Assembly: GCF_900109745.1 (NCBI RefSeq) | Contig: NZ_FOAV01000013.1 | Span: 62,001-126,000, forward strand | Direction of reading: 5' to 3' | DNA length: 64,000 bases | Source: Roseateles sp. YR242 | GTDB lineage: Bacteria; Pseudomonadota; Gammaproteobacteria; Burkholderiales; Burkholderiaceae_C | In this document: piece by piece, positions 8,181-18,007 of the stretch | Layout: every line of letters starts with the position of its first letter | How positions within the stretch are numbered: position 1 is the first letter of the stretch | Program-made: the position numbers and the translations under genes | The notes under the pieces: model-generated | Database searches by the model: none | Told to the model about the DNA's origin: nothing | The model's input: only the letters and a program-made list of their open reading frames with translations

Positions 8181-8488
8181 CCCCCGGTCTGAAAGGCGCC
8201 TAGGGCGCTTTCATCCCGCCCCCCAAGGGGGCTGGCAGGCCGCCTTGGGGCGGCCCGGCGCCGGCCTGCTCTCGGCCAAGAGAGGTTGCTGCAAGCCCCC
8301 CGGTCTGAAAGGCGCCTAAGGCGCTTTCATCCCGCCCCCAAGGGGGCTGGCAGGCCGCCTTGGGGCGGCCCGGCGCCGGCCTGCTCTCGGCTAAGGGAGG
8401 CTCCTCCACCCCTCCACGGCCTGCTCCCGGCTAAGAGAGACTCCTGCGTGCCCCCCCGGCCTGATCTCGGCTGAGGGAATCTCCCGCA
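8181..8488. repeat. 116-bp tandem duplication plus four copies of a 31-bp element
   Basis: The 431-nt gap 8175-8605 holds no gene that I can support. Positions 8181-8296 and 8297-8412 are tandem copies, nearly identical over their first 100 bases and diverging at the end. Each contains hairpin-forming parts, such as GGCCGCC-TTGG-GGCGGCC. The last part of the unit, GGCCTGCTCTCGGCTAAGAG followed by AGGCTCCTGC (about 31 bp), occurs at 8263, 8378, 8418 and 8458, so it has multiplied beyond the 116-bp unit. The structure suggests REP-like intergenic elements or slippage. Confidence 0.85.
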
Positions 8489-8605
8489 CTTGCTGAAGCT
8501 CGTCGGCGAGCCAGCGGGCGCTGTTACCAGCACAAGCTGCCCGCCTTCAGGGGGTGTAGGCGGCGTCTGACAGGGGCCGGGCGGCCGCGGCGCTACCGTG
8601 CGGGT

Positions 8606-10705
8606 ATGCCTGCGTCCGCTGCCACCACCTCCGCCTCCCATCCCTCCTCCCCACGCGAGGCTTCGGCCGGACGAGCCTCAGGCGAGCAGCCTGGTGCCAT
8701 GCCCGGCGATCCGCCCGGCGCCGCGCCCACGGCACCCAAGAAGCGCCGTCGGCGCCCGCCCGGTCTGTCGATGGCCGCATGGCGGCAGTTCATGCAACTC
8801 GCCAAACCCTATTGGCTGGGCGACCAGAAGCGCGCCGCATGGGCCATGCTCGCGCTGCTGATCGTGCTGATGCTGTGCGAGACCCAGTTGGCCGTGCTGC
8901 TCAACAACAAGACCGGGGAACTGACCTCCGCCCTCGCCGCCCAGGAACACACCCGCTTCTGGCACGCCGTGCGCGACACGCTGGTGGTGCTGGCATTCGC
9001 CATACCGGTCTACGCGTTCTATTACTACATGCGCGATGCGTTCTCCAACCAGTGGCGACGCTGGCTGACCGGCCGCTTCCTGGATGGCTACCTGGACGGA
9101 CGCAAGTACTACGAGATCGGCAGCGGCGGAGACATCGACAACCCCGACCAACGCATCAGTGAAGACATCAACACCTTCACCGGCCGCTCCACCCACTTCC
9201 TGCTGATGCTGGTGGGCTCGGGCATGCAGCTCGTGGCGTTCTGCGCAGTGCTGTGGTCTCTCTCCAAACTGCTGGTGGCCTTCCTGGCGGTCTATGCCAC
9301 CGTCGGTACCTTTCTGGCGCTGTATGTCTTCGGCTCGCCTCTGATCAAGCTCAACTTCTGGCAGCTGCGGCGCGAGGCGGACTTCCGCTTCGGCCTGATG
9401 CGGCTGCGGGAGAACGCCGAATCCATCGCCTTCTACCGCGGTGAACCCCAGGAGCGCGCCCACATCGAACAGCGATTCGAAGCGGTCTACGAAAACTACG
9501 GCCGACTGATCAAGAAACAGCGCTCGCTCAACTTCTTCCAGCGTGGCTTCAGCCAGCTCACCCTCGTCGTGCCGGCCGTGATCCTGGCGGAGCGCGTACT
9601 CTCCGGTGAGCTGGAAGTGGGTGCAGCCGTGCAGGCCGCAGGCGCCTTCGCGGCCGTGCTGACGGCCGTCTCGCTGATCGTGGACAACTTCGAGAGCCTG
9701 AGCCGTTTTGTCGCTGGCATTGACCGACTCCATGCACTCTCCGAACTGATCATCAAGAAGAAGTCCCGCGCGCTGCGCGAGCAGGAAAAGATCCGCACCG
9801 CGCCCGCGGAACAGCTGGCGCTGCGCGGCCTGACACTGTTCACGCCCCAGTTCGACCGCATGCTGGTGGAGAACCTGGAGGTGGCGCTCAAGCCGGGCGA
9901 GAGCCTGCTCATCACGGGCGTGAGCGGCTGTGGCAAGAGCTCCTTGCTGCGTGCCATCGCCGGCCTGTGGAAGACCGGCAGCGGCACCATCGAGCATCCC
10001 GATCCCCGCGACATCTTCTTCCTGCCGCAACGCCCCTATCTGCAACAAGGCTCGTTGCGCAGCCAGATGATCTATCCCGACACGCAGACCGATCTCAGTG
10101 ATGAGGCATTGACCGCCATCCTGCAGGAAGTCTGCCTGCCGGAACTGCTCGACCGCGTGGGCGGCCTGGACGCGATCCAGGACTGGGAGAAACTGCTCTC
10201 CATGGGCGAGCAGCAGCGCCTGGCGTTTGCCCGGGTGCTGGTACGCCAACCCCGCATGGTGATCCTGGACGAAGCCACCAGCGCGCTGGATGGCTGCAAC
10301 GAGAACCGGCTTTATGAACGCCTGTGCCGTGCCGGCGTCACGCTGGTCAGCATCGCCCACCGGCCCGCCGTGTTGAAGCACCACAGCCATGTGCTGCATC
10401 TCAAAGGCAATGGCGCCTGGGAACTGCACCCCGCCGATGGCTTCCGTTTTGACGACGGCGTGCAGGTGCCCGATGCCACCTCGCTGGGAGCGGCGGTATC
10501 GAGCGCAGAAACGGCCAAAACAACCGTCGAAACAACGGCCGGAACTGCGGGCGGCACAGCAGGCGGAGCAGCGGGCGGAACTGCGGGCGGCACAGCAGGC
10601 GGAGCAGCGGGCGGAACAGCGGGGGAAAAGACGAACGCAGCCACCAGCGGACCGACGGGCGCAGCACCAGCTGGAGCAGCGGCACCCGGCGCCGCAGCAT
10701 CATGA
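8606..10705 (+). CDS. SbmA/BacA-like ABC transporter, fused permease and ATPase
   Basis: The 699-residue product is a half-transporter of the SbmA/BacA/YddA-ABCD group. The N-terminus (1-55) is basic and disordered. The membrane domain spans about 75-375, with the family sequence LNNKTGELTSALAAQEH in its first loop. The ATPase domain covers about 405-610, with Walker A GVSGCGKSS (Lys444), signature LSMGEQQRLAFARVL, Walker B MVILDEATSALD and H-loop SIAHRP. The tail after about residue 640 is a Gly/Ala/Thr repeat encoded by a 36-bp DNA repeat. Relatives move peptides or hydrophobic compounds across the inner membrane; the substrate here is unknown. Its stop overlaps the MgtC-like gene by 4 nt (ATGA). 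Confidence 0.9.
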   Translation: MPASAATTSASHPSSPREASAGRASGEQPGAMPGDPPGAAPTAPKKRRRRPPGLSMAAWRQFMQLAKPYWLGDQKRAAWAMLALLIVLMLCETQLAVLLNNKTGELTSALAAQEHTRFWHAVRDTLVVLAFAIPVYAFYYYMRDAFSNQWRRWLTGRFLDGYLDGRKYYEIGSGGDIDNPDQRISEDINTFTGRSTHFLLMLVGSGMQLVAFCAVLWSLSKLLVAFLAVYATVGTFLALYVFGSPLIKLNFWQLRREADFRFGLMRLRENAESIAFYRGEPQERAHIEQRFEAVYENYGRLIKKQRSLNFFQRGFSQLTLVVPAVILAERVLSGELEVGAAVQAAGAFAAVLTAVSLIVDNFESLSRFVAGIDRLHALSELIIKKKSRALREQEKIRTAPAEQLALRGLTLFTPQFDRMLVENLEVALKPGESLLITGVSGCGKSSLLRAIAGLWKTGSGTIEHPDPRDIFFLPQRPYLQQGSLRSQMIYPDTQTDLSDEALTAILQEVCLPELLDRVGGLDAIQDWEKLLSMGEQQRLAFARVLVRQPRMVILDEATSALDGCNENRLYERLCRAGVTLVSIAHRPAVLKHHSHVLHLKGNGAWELHPADGFRFDDGVQVPDATSLGAAVSSAETAKTTVETTAGTAGGTAGGAAGGTAGGTAGGAAGGTAGEKTNAATSGPTGAAPAGAAAPGAAAS
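10541..10620 (+). repeat. 36-bp coding tandem repeat in the ABC transporter tail
   Basis: A 36-bp unit beginning GGAACTGCGGGCGGCACAGC starts at 10541 and 10577, with a partial third copy at 10613. It encodes a 12-residue Gly/Ala/Thr block (G-T-A-G-G-T-A-G-G-A-A-G). Because the unit is a multiple of three, copy-number change would alter tail length without a frameshift. Confidence 0.8.
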
Positions 10706-11232
10706 GCACACGTGATGCCACTTGGACCGACCAGGTGCTGGACACCCTGCGCCAGGAGTTCTCCGACGTCCCCGACATCGCCCAGGTCACCCGCATCGTG
10801 GTGCGGCTGCTCCTCGCAGCCATCCTTGGCGGTGTGCTGGGTTATGAACGTGAGACGCAGGGCAAGGCGGCCGGCCTGCGCACACACATGCTGGTCAGCC
10901 TGGGCGCCGCCCTGTTTGTTCTGGTACCGCAGCAGGCCGGTATGGTCACGGCGGACATGAGCCGGGTGTTGCAAGGTGTAATTGCGGGTATCGGCTTCCT
11001 GGGTGCAGGTGCGATCATTAAGCATAAGGAAGAACCGGGCCGCGTGCAGGGTCTGACCACCGCCGCCGGCATCTGGATGACCGCAGCCATTGGCATGGCC
11101 TGCGGCCTTGGCCGTGAGGCTACTGCGGTGCTCAGCATGCTGATTGCCCTGGGGATATTGACCTGGGTGCCACACATGTTCGAAGGTCGGCGTCGCTCCC
11201 CGGATTCCACCGACCAGGATGACAATGAATGA
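10702..11232 (+). CDS. MgtC/SapB family membrane protein
   Basis: This 176-residue protein has the MgtC/SapB signature: RLLLAAILGGVLGYERE (about 31-47) with the conserved acidic residue, GLRTHMLVSLGAALF (about 58-72) and GVIAGIGFLGAGAI near 92-105. About five transmembrane helices are predicted. In pathogens MgtC inhibits the F-type ATP synthase and supports growth at low Mg2+ and inside macrophages, but many relatives are uncharacterised. Here it is translationally coupled (ATGA) to an ABC transporter. The C-terminus is short and acidic, without the soluble domain of Salmonella MgtC. Confidence 0.9.
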   Translation: MSTRDATWTDQVLDTLRQEFSDVPDIAQVTRIVVRLLLAAILGGVLGYERETQGKAAGLRTHMLVSLGAALFVLVPQQAGMVTADMSRVLQGVIAGIGFLGAGAIIKHKEEPGRVQGLTTAAGIWMTAAIGMACGLGREATAVLSMLIALGILTWVPHMFEGRRRSPDSTDQDDNE

Positions 11233-11369
11233 ACGATGTGCGCCGCCGAGTCCCTGCCAACCGCTACAGCCCTGATGATGAGATGACAGCTCATCGCAGC
11301 TGCGATAGCGTGGAGATCTGGCGCGCACGGTCACGGACCTTGCCCAGCGGCCGGGCGCGGAGTGCAAGC

Positions 11370-11606
11370 ATGGATCTCGATACCGTCACCTATGTGTTCC
11401 AGGGTCCTGAGGGCACGTTTTCCATCAAGCCACGGCTGTCGCGCCGCTGGCGGGTGAAGCACGACAGCGCCCCTTGGGGGGACTCCTTCTCCACAGCGCA
11501 AGAGGCTGCGCAGGCGCTCGCCCGTGAATTCGACGTGCCCGAAGACCTGCAGGAATGGACTGAGGTGGGTGATTTCCACACCGATGTGGGTGGGTTGCTA
11601 CCCTAG
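11370..11606 (+). CDS. Small hypothetical protein
   Basis: This 78-residue protein starts at an ATG preceded by GCGGAG and begins MDLDTVTYVFQGPEGTFSIK. It alternates likely beta strands with a helix (FSTAQEAAQALAREF), followed by an acidic stretch. I do not recognise a family. It is convergent with pdeM, with 49 nt between the stops. The open frame extends upstream to 11229, but that part looks non-coding. It may be a compact single-domain cytoplasmic protein. Confidence 0.55.
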   Translation: MDLDTVTYVFQGPEGTFSIKPRLSRRWRVKHDSAPWGDSFSTAQEAAQALAREFDVPEDLQEWTEVGDFHTDVGGLLP

Positions 11607-11655
11607 GAAACCTCTGCATCACTCCCGCGAGCCGAGGTGGCCCTGCAGAGGTTCC

Positions 11656-12363
11656 CTACACCGGCCCCATCACTCGCCCGCCCCCCACCGCATAACATGC
11701 CGCGCCTGCCGGCAAGCCGCTCAAGGTGGTGCCGGTGAAGGCGCCAAAGGCCGGCAGGATCAATTGGCCCTCGGTCAGGCAGAAACACGGCAGGCGCTGA
11801 CGGTCATGCGCCGGGCCCCGCAGCACCACCGCCGGGTGCAGGTGGCCCGCCAGCACCCACGTGCCGGACGTGGGGCGATGCCCGGGATGGTGGCAGGCGA
11901 GGAACGGGCCCATCCGATGCGGTTCGTCCACGATGTCGAAGCGCAGGGTTGCAGGCGGGTCGCCGGCATGGCTGTCATGGTTGCCACGCACCAGCACACA
12001 CACCAGTTCTGGTAGCGTCAGCCGCCACGCATGCACCTGGTCAAGCACCTGCGCCTGCTGCGCGGTGGCCGCATGCAGGAAGTCGCCCAGCACCACCAGG
12101 CGCTCGGCACCGCATTGCCGCACCCAGTGCGTCAGCCGGGCCAGATTGTCTTGCGTCGTTCCCGCCGGCACCGGCTGGCCCAGCGCACGGAAACTGGCGC
12201 CCTTGCCCAGATGCACATCAGCAACGAACAAGGTGCGCTGCCCAGGCCACCAGGCCGCCAGACCCGGCAGCAGATCCAACACCTCGTCGCCCAGCACAAG
12301 ACGCAAGGCACCGGGCAGCGGATCGGGGGGGACGGAGGGCAGCGATCGCGGGTCAACAACCAT
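11656..12363 (-). CDS. pdeM: Ligase-associated DNA damage response endonuclease PdeM
   Basis: This 235-residue metallophosphoesterase has all the metal-site motifs of the superfamily: VADVHLGK near residue 50, LGDFLHA near 98, RGNHD near 130 and GHLHP near 175. The sequence FRALGQPVPAGTTQDNLARL is characteristic of the PdeM branch. It is the last gene of a four-gene cassette with an exonuclease, an ATP-dependent ligase and a DEXH helicase. Alternative ATGs lie at 12375 and 12372, 11-14 nt after the helicase stop. The start used here gives the length closest to the family, and no strong ribosome binding site decides the matter. Confidence 0.9.
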   Translation of the reverse strand: MVVDPRSLPSVPPDPLPGALRLVLGDEVLDLLPGLAAWWPGQRTLFVADVHLGKGASFRALGQPVPAGTTQDNLARLTHWVRQCGAERLVVLGDFLHAATAQQAQVLDQVHAWRLTLPELVCVLVRGNHDSHAGDPPATLRFDIVDEPHRMGPFLACHHPGHRPTSGTWVLAGHLHPAVVLRGPAHDRQRLPCFCLTEGQLILPAFGAFTGTTLSGLPAGAACYAVGGGRVMGPV

Positions 12364-12385
12364 GGGCGGCATCATCGCGCAACGG

Positions 12386-15181
12386 TCAGGCGCGGCGCCG
12401 TGTGGCGCGCACATGGGCCCGGTCACGGGCGCGCTCCCGGGCACGGTCACGTGCCGTGGGCCGAGCGCCGGTGGTCTTGTCGTCGCCTCGGGCGGGGGCA
12501 CGGGCGCTGGTGCGGTCACCCGAGGTGTCCCCTCGCGTCTCCAGCGCCAGCGAGTCCCCAACCGCCATCCCCGGGGAATCCGGCCGCGCGAACACCCGGT
12601 TCGCGGGCTCATGGGCCGTGCCCACCGCATCGCCGCCGGCACTGCGCTCCAGGACTGACACCATGCGGGCAATGCGGTCCGCCAGCGATTCATTGGTGAG
12701 CTTCTCGCGAAAGCGTTCCACCATGAGCGGAAAACCCAGCGGCGTGGGCTTGCGCAAGGCATGGATGCGCAGCGTCTGGCCCTGCATACGCGCCAGCACC
12801 TCGGCCAGCAATCGGACATCCAGCTCCTGGGTCAGCAGCTCACGCTCCGCCTGTTTCAGCAGCCGGTTCTCCGGGTCGTATTGCTGAAACACCTCGAAGA
12901 ACAGGCTGGCCGACGCCTGCAGCTGGCGGTTGCTGCGGCGCTCACCGGGATGGCTCTGGAAGATCAGCCCCGCCACACGCGCAATCTCGCGAAAGCGCCG
13001 CCGCGCCAGTTCGGTCGCGTTGAGGCTGCCCAGCACTTCCGCCAGCAGTACCGGCATGGGCGGCAGGGTCAGCAGGCCTGGCAGTCGTTCGTTCCAGTCG
13101 ATGGCCTTGGCGCTGAGCAGCTCGATGCCGTAGTCGTTCATGGCGATGGAGAAGGTGCCCGTCTCCGGCTGCGCCGCCCGCCACGCCAGCAGGCCCGCCA
13201 GCCCCAAGTGCACCTGGCGGCCCGCAAACGGGTAGAGGAAGAGATGCCAGCCCTCGCGAGACTTGAAGGTCTCGGCCAGCAGGACCGAGGGCGTGGGCAC
13301 ACCGGACCAGCGCTGCTGGATGTCGATCAGCGGTTTCACGCACTGCATTTCGGGGCTGTCGAAGTGGCCCTGGTTGGCGGCGTCCAACTCGCGCAGCACC
13401 GCATCGGCCAGCGTGCTGGACAAGGGCATGCGACCGCCGTTCCAGCGCGGCAGTGCAGCCCGACCGGCGGTGGCGCGACGCACCAGTGCGGTCATCTGCT
13501 CCACCCGCACCAGTTCCAGCAGGCGCCCGCTGAACATGAAGGCATCGCCGGGCTTGAGGCGGGCCACAAAGCCCTCCTCCACCGTGCCCAGGCGCGCACC
13601 GCCCAGGTACTGCACCGTCACGGCGGCATCGCTGACGATGGTGCCGATGTTGACGCGGTGGCGCCGCGCCAGACGAGCGTCCGGCACGCGCCAGACGCCC
13701 TGCTCGTCCGGCACCACCCGGTGGTAGTCGGGATAGGCGGCCAGCGAGGGGCCGCCCTGGCGCACGAAGTCCAGGCACCACTGCCAGGAGTCGGCCGTCA
13801 GATGCTCATAAGCGACTGTGCCGCGCACCTCCGCCAGCAAGGCCTTCGGCGTGAAGCCGCCGCCCAGCGCGATGGTGACCAGGTGCTGCACCAATACATC
13901 CAGCGGTTCCTTCGGGCTGCGCCGGGCCTCCACCTGCCCGGCCCGCACGGCGCTGCGGACAGCGGACGCCTCCACCAGCTCCAGGCTGTTGGTGGGCACC
14001 AGCGTGATGCGAGAGGGCCGGCCGGGCGCGTGGCCGGAGCGGCCCGCCCGCTGCACCAGCCGCGCCACGCCCTTGGCCGAGCCGATCTGCAGCACCCGGT
14101 CCACCGGGAGGAAGTCCACCCCCAGGTCCAGGCTGGAGGTGCACACCGCCGCTTTGATGCGGCCCTCCTTGAGGCCGACCTCCACCCATTCCCGCACCTC
14201 CCGGTCCAGCGAGCCGTGATGCAGCGCGAGGATGCCGGCCCAGTCCGGCCGCGCCTCCAGCAGTGCGCGGTACCAGCGTTCGGCCTGGGAGCGCATATTG
14301 GTGAAAACCAGGCAACTGGCGCTTTCCTCGATCGCCGCCACCACCTGCGGCAGCATGCGCAGGCCCATGTGGCCAGCCCAGGCGAAACGCTCGGCCGTGG
14401 CGGGCAGCAAGGTGTCGATGACCAAGGTCTTGTCGGTGGCGCCCTCGATGAGCACAGGCGGCAGCCGCGCTTTCGTCTGCGCAGCCGACTGCGCATCCGG
14501 GTACCCATCTGTCTGCCCGTCCGTCTTCGCGTCCGTCTGCCCATCCCTCTGCGCGTTGTCTGCGGCGTCCGGCCCGAGCAGCGTGCGCAGCGCCTCCTCA
14601 AGGTTGCCCAGCGTGGCCGAGAGCCCCCAGCACATCAGCGCGGGGTTGAATCGGCGCAGACGCGCCAGCCCCAACTGGGTCTGCACGCCGCGCTTGTTGC
14701 CCATCAACTCATGCCACTCATCCACCACCGCCAGACGCACCTGGCCGAGTCGATCCGGCGCGTCGGCGCGGGACATGAGCAACGACAGGCTCTCTGGCGT
14801 GGTCACCAGCACCGTGGGAAGCCGCCGGTCCTGGGCGGCGCGCTCGCTAGCCTGGGTATCGCCACTGCGCAGGCCGATGGTCCAGGTGGGATGCAGGTCG
14901 CGCAGCGGCTCGACAAGGGCGCGGAAGGTGTCGGCAGCGAGCGCACGCATGGGCGTGATCCAGACCACCGTCAACGGCGGTGCGTGGCCGGCACGGCCCT
15001 CGACGGCCCCCGGCGGGAGCCCTGCCAACGCGCCCAGCCAGACCGCCAGGGTCTTGCCGCTGCCGGTGCTGGCGTGCAGCATCCCGCTGCGTCCCTCGGC
15101 CATGGCAGCCCAGACGCGGCGTTGAAAGTCGAACGCCGCCCAACCGCGCTGCTGCAGCCAGCGTTCCGGATCAACGGCCAT
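12386..15181 (-). CDS. Ligase-associated DEXH-box DNA helicase (Lhr-core type)
   Basis: This 931-residue superfamily 2 helicase carries Walker [13 protein letters not shown] near residue 40, DEXH box [10 protein letters not shown] near 155, SATLGNL near 195, and later motifs including [10 protein letters not shown] and [14 protein letters not shown]. It then has the winged-helix and Lhr-core regions. Lhr-core enzymes are 3'-5' helicases that act with a partner ligase in DNA damage repair. Two features are odd: a Gln/Thr/Asp/Ala repeat insertion near residues 210-240 ([19 protein letters not shown]) and an extra basic C-terminal tail ([19 protein letters not shown]). The ATG overlaps the ligase stop by 11 nt, so translation is coupled. 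Confidence 0.92.
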   Translation of the reverse strand: MAVDPERWLQQRGWAAFDFQRRVWAAMAEGRSGMLHASTGSGKTLAVWLGALAGLPPGAVEGRAGHAPPLTVVWITPMRALAADTFRALVEPLRDLHPTWTIGLRSGDTQASERAAQDRRLPTVLVTTPESLSLLMSRADAPDRLGQVRLAVVDEWHELMGNKRGVQTQLGLARLRRFNPALMCWGLSATLGNLEEALRTLLGPDAADNAQRDGQTDAKTDGQTDGYPDAQSAAQTKARLPPVLIEGATDKTLVIDTLLPATAERFAWAGHMGLRMLPQVVAAIEESASCLVFTNMRSQAERWYRALLEARPDWAGILALHHGSLDREVREWVEVGLKEGRIKAAVCTSSLDLGVDFLPVDRVLQIGSAKGVARLVQRAGRSGHAPGRPSRITLVPTNSLELVEASAVRSAVRAGQVEARRSPKEPLDVLVQHLVTIALGGGFTPKALLAEVRGTVAYEHLTADSWQWCLDFVRQGGPSLAAYPDYHRVVPDEQGVWRVPDARLARRHRVNIGTIVSDAAVTVQYLGGARLGTVEEGFVARLKPGDAFMFSGRLLELVRVEQMTALVRRATAGRAALPRWNGGRMPLSSTLADAVLRELDAANQGHFDSPEMQCVKPLIDIQQRWSGVPTPSVLLAETFKSREGWHLFLYPFAGRQVHLGLAGLLAWRAAQPETGTFSIAMNDYGIELLSAKAIDWNERLPGLLTLPPMPVLLAEVLGSLNATELARRRFREIARVAGLIFQSHPGERRSNRQLQASASLFFEVFQQYDPENRLLKQAERELLTQELDVRLLAEVLARMQGQTLRIHALRKPTPLGFPLMVERFREKLTNESLADRIARMVSVLERSAGGDAVGTAHEPANRVFARPDSPGMAVGDSLALETRGDTSGDRTSARAPARGDDKTTGARPTARDRARERARDRAHVRATRRRA

Positions 15182-16832
15182 CAGCCGCCCCCGGCAGCAA
15201 GGCCTGCAGGGTCTCCAGCGAATCGGCTTCGGCGACCGGCTTGTCCGTCCGCCAGCGCAGCATGCGCGGGAAACGCACCGCGATGCCACTCTTGTGGCGG
15301 CTGCTGCGCGAAATGCCCTCAAAGCCCAGTTCGAAGACCTGGGTGGGCTGCAGGCTGCGCACCGGTCCAAAGCTCTCCACCGTGGTCTTGCGCACGATGG
15401 CGTCCACCGCGCGAATCTCTTCGTCCGTGAGCCCGGAATAGGCCTTGGCAAAAGGCACCAGCTGGCGCGCGGGATCATGCGCCGGGCCATTCCACACGGC
15501 GAAGGTGTAGTCCGTGTAGAGGCTGGCCCGCCGGCCATGACCGCGCTGGGCATAAAGCAGCACGGCATCCACCGACAGGGGGTCGATCTTCCACTTCCAC
15601 CACACCCCCACGTCCTTGGTGCGGCCCACGCCGTAGTGCGCATCCAGCCGCTTGAGCATGAGGCCTTCGACGCCGCGTGCGCGCGCCTCTTCCCGCAAGG
15701 CGGCCAGCGCGACCCAGCTATCGCCGGTCACCAACGGGCTGGCGATCAGCGCCGGATGCGCATGCCCGGCGAGCAGCCGCTCCAGACGCACCCGGCGCTC
15801 GTGCTGCGGCAGCATGCGCAGGTCCACACCGGCTTCTTCCAGCAGGTCGTAGGCGCACAGCACCGCCGGCAGTTCACGCAGCAGCTTGGGCCCCAACTGC
15901 TTGCGGCCGATGCGGCGCTGCAGTTCGGCAAAGGGCTGCACCTGGCCGTCCCGCCAGATCAGCACCTCGCCGTCCAGCACGGTGCCGTCCGGCAGGCCCT
16001 CGCCCATGGTTTGCAACTCCGGAAAGCGGTCGCTGATCAATTCTTCGCCGCGCGACCACAGCCAGACGCCACCCGCGCGCTTCACAAGCTGCGCGCGGAT
16101 GCCGTCCCACTTCCACTCCGCCAGCCAGTCCACCGGCGGGCCGAGCAAGGCGTCGAACTGCGCCACGGGCTGGTTGAAGGCATGAGCCAGGAAGAAGGGG
16201 TAAGGCTGACCGCCCCGGGTCTGCCCTTCGGCCTGAGGCTCCTCGGGAGCCACAAGCGCCAGAAAGTCCGCCGCCACCGGCCTTGCACCGATGTGCGTGT
16301 AACCCATCAGCCGCTGCGCGATCTGGCGTGCATCCACCCCGCTGACAGCGGCCAGGGCCTGGGTCACCTGCAGCCTGGACACCCCCACGCGGAAGGCCCC
16401 CGTGATGAGCTTGAAATAGGCCAGGCGCTGATTCGCCGCCAGCCAGGTCCATTGGCGCCGCAGCGCCGGCACCAAGGTCTCCGGTGGCTGCCCGCGCAGC
16501 GGCAGCAGATGCGATGTCATCCACACCGACAGCGGGAGTTCGGTGGTCTCCGTGGGAGCGGGCAGCAGCAGCGACACCGTTTCGGCCAGGTCGCCCACGG
16601 CTTCATAACATTCGTCGAACAGCCATTGCGGCAGGCCCGCCGCAAGCCGCGCCTGTTCCCGCAGGAGCTTGGTGGGCACCAATTGGCGAGGCTTGCCGCC
16701 TGCGAGGAAGTACACGGCCCAGGCTGCATCCTCCGGCGGCGCCTCCCGCAGGTAGGCCTGCAGGGCAGCCTGTTTGGCCAGGCTGGCCGTGGAGGCGTCC
16801 AGGGCGCGGTAGAGGTCTGCAAATGCCTTCAT
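15171..16832 (-). CDS. ATP-dependent DNA ligase (cisplatin/DNA damage response type)
   Basis: The 553-residue protein has an N-terminal DNA-binding domain (about 1-220). The adenylation domain carries motif I EWKWDGIR with nucleophile Lys241, followed by the motifs DGEVLIW and GLMLKRLDA and the motif V stretch [20 protein letters not shown]. An OB-fold domain ends the protein. It seals nicks using ATP, unlike the NAD+-dependent LigA. It belongs to the branch that always occurs with the MBL exonuclease, Lhr-core helicase and PdeM found here. Its ATG overlaps the exonuclease stop by 4 nt. Confidence 0.94.
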   Translation of the reverse strand: MKAFADLYRALDASTASLAKQAALQAYLREAPPEDAAWAVYFLAGGKPRQLVPTKLLREQARLAAGLPQWLFDECYEAVGDLAETVSLLLPAPTETTELPLSVWMTSHLLPLRGQPPETLVPALRRQWTWLAANQRLAYFKLITGAFRVGVSRLQVTQALAAVSGVDARQIAQRLMGYTHIGARPVAADFLALVAPEEPQAEGQTRGGQPYPFFLAHAFNQPVAQFDALLGPPVDWLAEWKWDGIRAQLVKRAGGVWLWSRGEELISDRFPELQTMGEGLPDGTVLDGEVLIWRDGQVQPFAELQRRIGRKQLGPKLLRELPAVLCAYDLLEEAGVDLRMLPQHERRVRLERLLAGHAHPALIASPLVTGDSWVALAALREEARARGVEGLMLKRLDAHYGVGRTKDVGVWWKWKIDPLSVDAVLLYAQRGHGRRASLYTDYTFAVWNGPAHDPARQLVPFAKAYSGLTDEEIRAVDAIVRKTTVESFGPVRSLQPTQVFELGFEGISRSSRHKSGIAVRFPRMLRWRTDKPVAEADSLETLQALLPGAADGR

Positions 16833-17872
16833 GGCGCTTCGGATACGTCCTGATCGTCCTGATCGTCCTCCGCACCGTACTCGGTCGCAAAGGCCTGGGC
16901 CTGCAAGCCCTGCTCGCAGAGCCATCGCACCATCGTTGGCACACTGCCATGGGTCACAAACACACGTTGCGCGCCGGTCGCCATGATGGCCGATTGCAGC
17001 CCGGGCCAATCCGCATGGTCGGAGACCACAAAGCCGCGGTCCACACCTCGCCGCCGCCGTGTGCCGCGCAGTTGCATCCAGCCGCTGGCAAAGGCGTCGG
17101 CCGGGTCCGGGCCGAAGCGGCGCAGCCAAGTCGAGCGGGCGGCTGAAGGGGGCGCGATCACCAGGGCACGGCCGAGTTGGCCGGGGTCCAGCGACTCATC
17201 GGTGGCCCGCCGCGTCGTTGGCAGCCTCACCCCCAAGGCTCGGTAGACCTCGTTCAGCGGTTCGACGGCCCCGTGGCAGACGATGGGGCCGATGGTGGGA
17301 TCCACGCCGTGCAGCAGACGCTGCGCCTTGCCCAGTGCATAGGCATAAAGCACCGATGCCCGTCCCTGCACGGTGTTCGCCTGCCACCACGCGTTGATCT
17401 CCTCGAAGAGCGCCGGCTGCGAGGGCCACCGATAGATAGGCAGGCCAAAGGTCGATTCGGTAATGAAGGTGTGGCAGCGCACAGGTTCAAAAGGGGGGCA
17501 GGTGCCGTCCGATTCCAGCTTGTAGTCACCTGAAGCTACCCACACCTCGCCGGCATGTTCCAGCCGCACCTGGGCCGAACCGAGGACATGGCCTGCGGGG
17601 TGCAAGGAAAGCCGCACGCCGTGATGCTCGATGACCTCTCCGTAGCGCAGCGTCTGCAGCCGGATGTCCTCACCAAGGCGCCGCCTGAGTATGGGGGCGC
17701 TGTGCTCGTGGGCCAGATAGTGGCCGTGCCCCCAGCGGGCGTGGTCGCTGTGCGCGTGGGTGATGACGGCACGTGCCACCGGGCGCCAGGGATCGATGTG
17801 GAAGTCACCGGCCGGGCAATACAGCCCTTCCGGGCGAGCCACAATCAGGTCAGGGTCACTGCGCGCAGTCAT
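16829..17872 (-). CDS. Ligase-associated DNA damage response exonuclease (MBL fold)
   Basis: This 347-residue metallo-beta-lactamase-fold nuclease of the SNM1/Artemis/CPSF73-like group has the metal motif THAHSDHARWGHG near residue 40, a second site in HPAGHVLGSAQV, SGDYK, ESTFGLP and a late SDHADW motif. It leads the repair cassette and is coupled to the ligase by an ATGA overlap. Relatives are 5'-3' exonucleases or structure-specific nucleases. The C-terminus is very acidic (EYGAEDDQDDQD). The ATG at 17872 gives the family start MTARSDPDLIVARPEGLY. Confidence 0.93.
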   Translation of the reverse strand: MTARSDPDLIVARPEGLYCPAGDFHIDPWRPVARAVITHAHSDHARWGHGHYLAHEHSAPILRRRLGEDIRLQTLRYGEVIEHHGVRLSLHPAGHVLGSAQVRLEHAGEVWVASGDYKLESDGTCPPFEPVRCHTFITESTFGLPIYRWPSQPALFEEINAWWQANTVQGRASVLYAYALGKAQRLLHGVDPTIGPIVCHGAVEPLNEVYRALGVRLPTTRRATDESLDPGQLGRALVIAPPSAARSTWLRRFGPDPADAFASGWMQLRGTRRRRGVDRGFVVSDHADWPGLQSAIMATGAQRVFVTHGSVPTMVRWLCEQGLQAQAFATEYGAEDDQDDQDVSEAP

Positions 17873-18007
17873 GATCGATGATCCTAGGGCGACAACGGGT
17901 CCAGGGTTGTAGGACGGCAACCCTTCCGGCACCAGGGCCCTCTCCCCCCCAGCCGGCGCGGGCGCGGCTACCATGGCCCCAGCGGAGAGAAAATCAGGGA
18001 GAGCCGC

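Noticed and set aside
12761-15430. An 889-codon plus-strand frame across the helicase
   Set aside because: It is His/Gln/Arg-rich low-complexity sequence mirroring helicase codons, with no domain or ribosome binding site.
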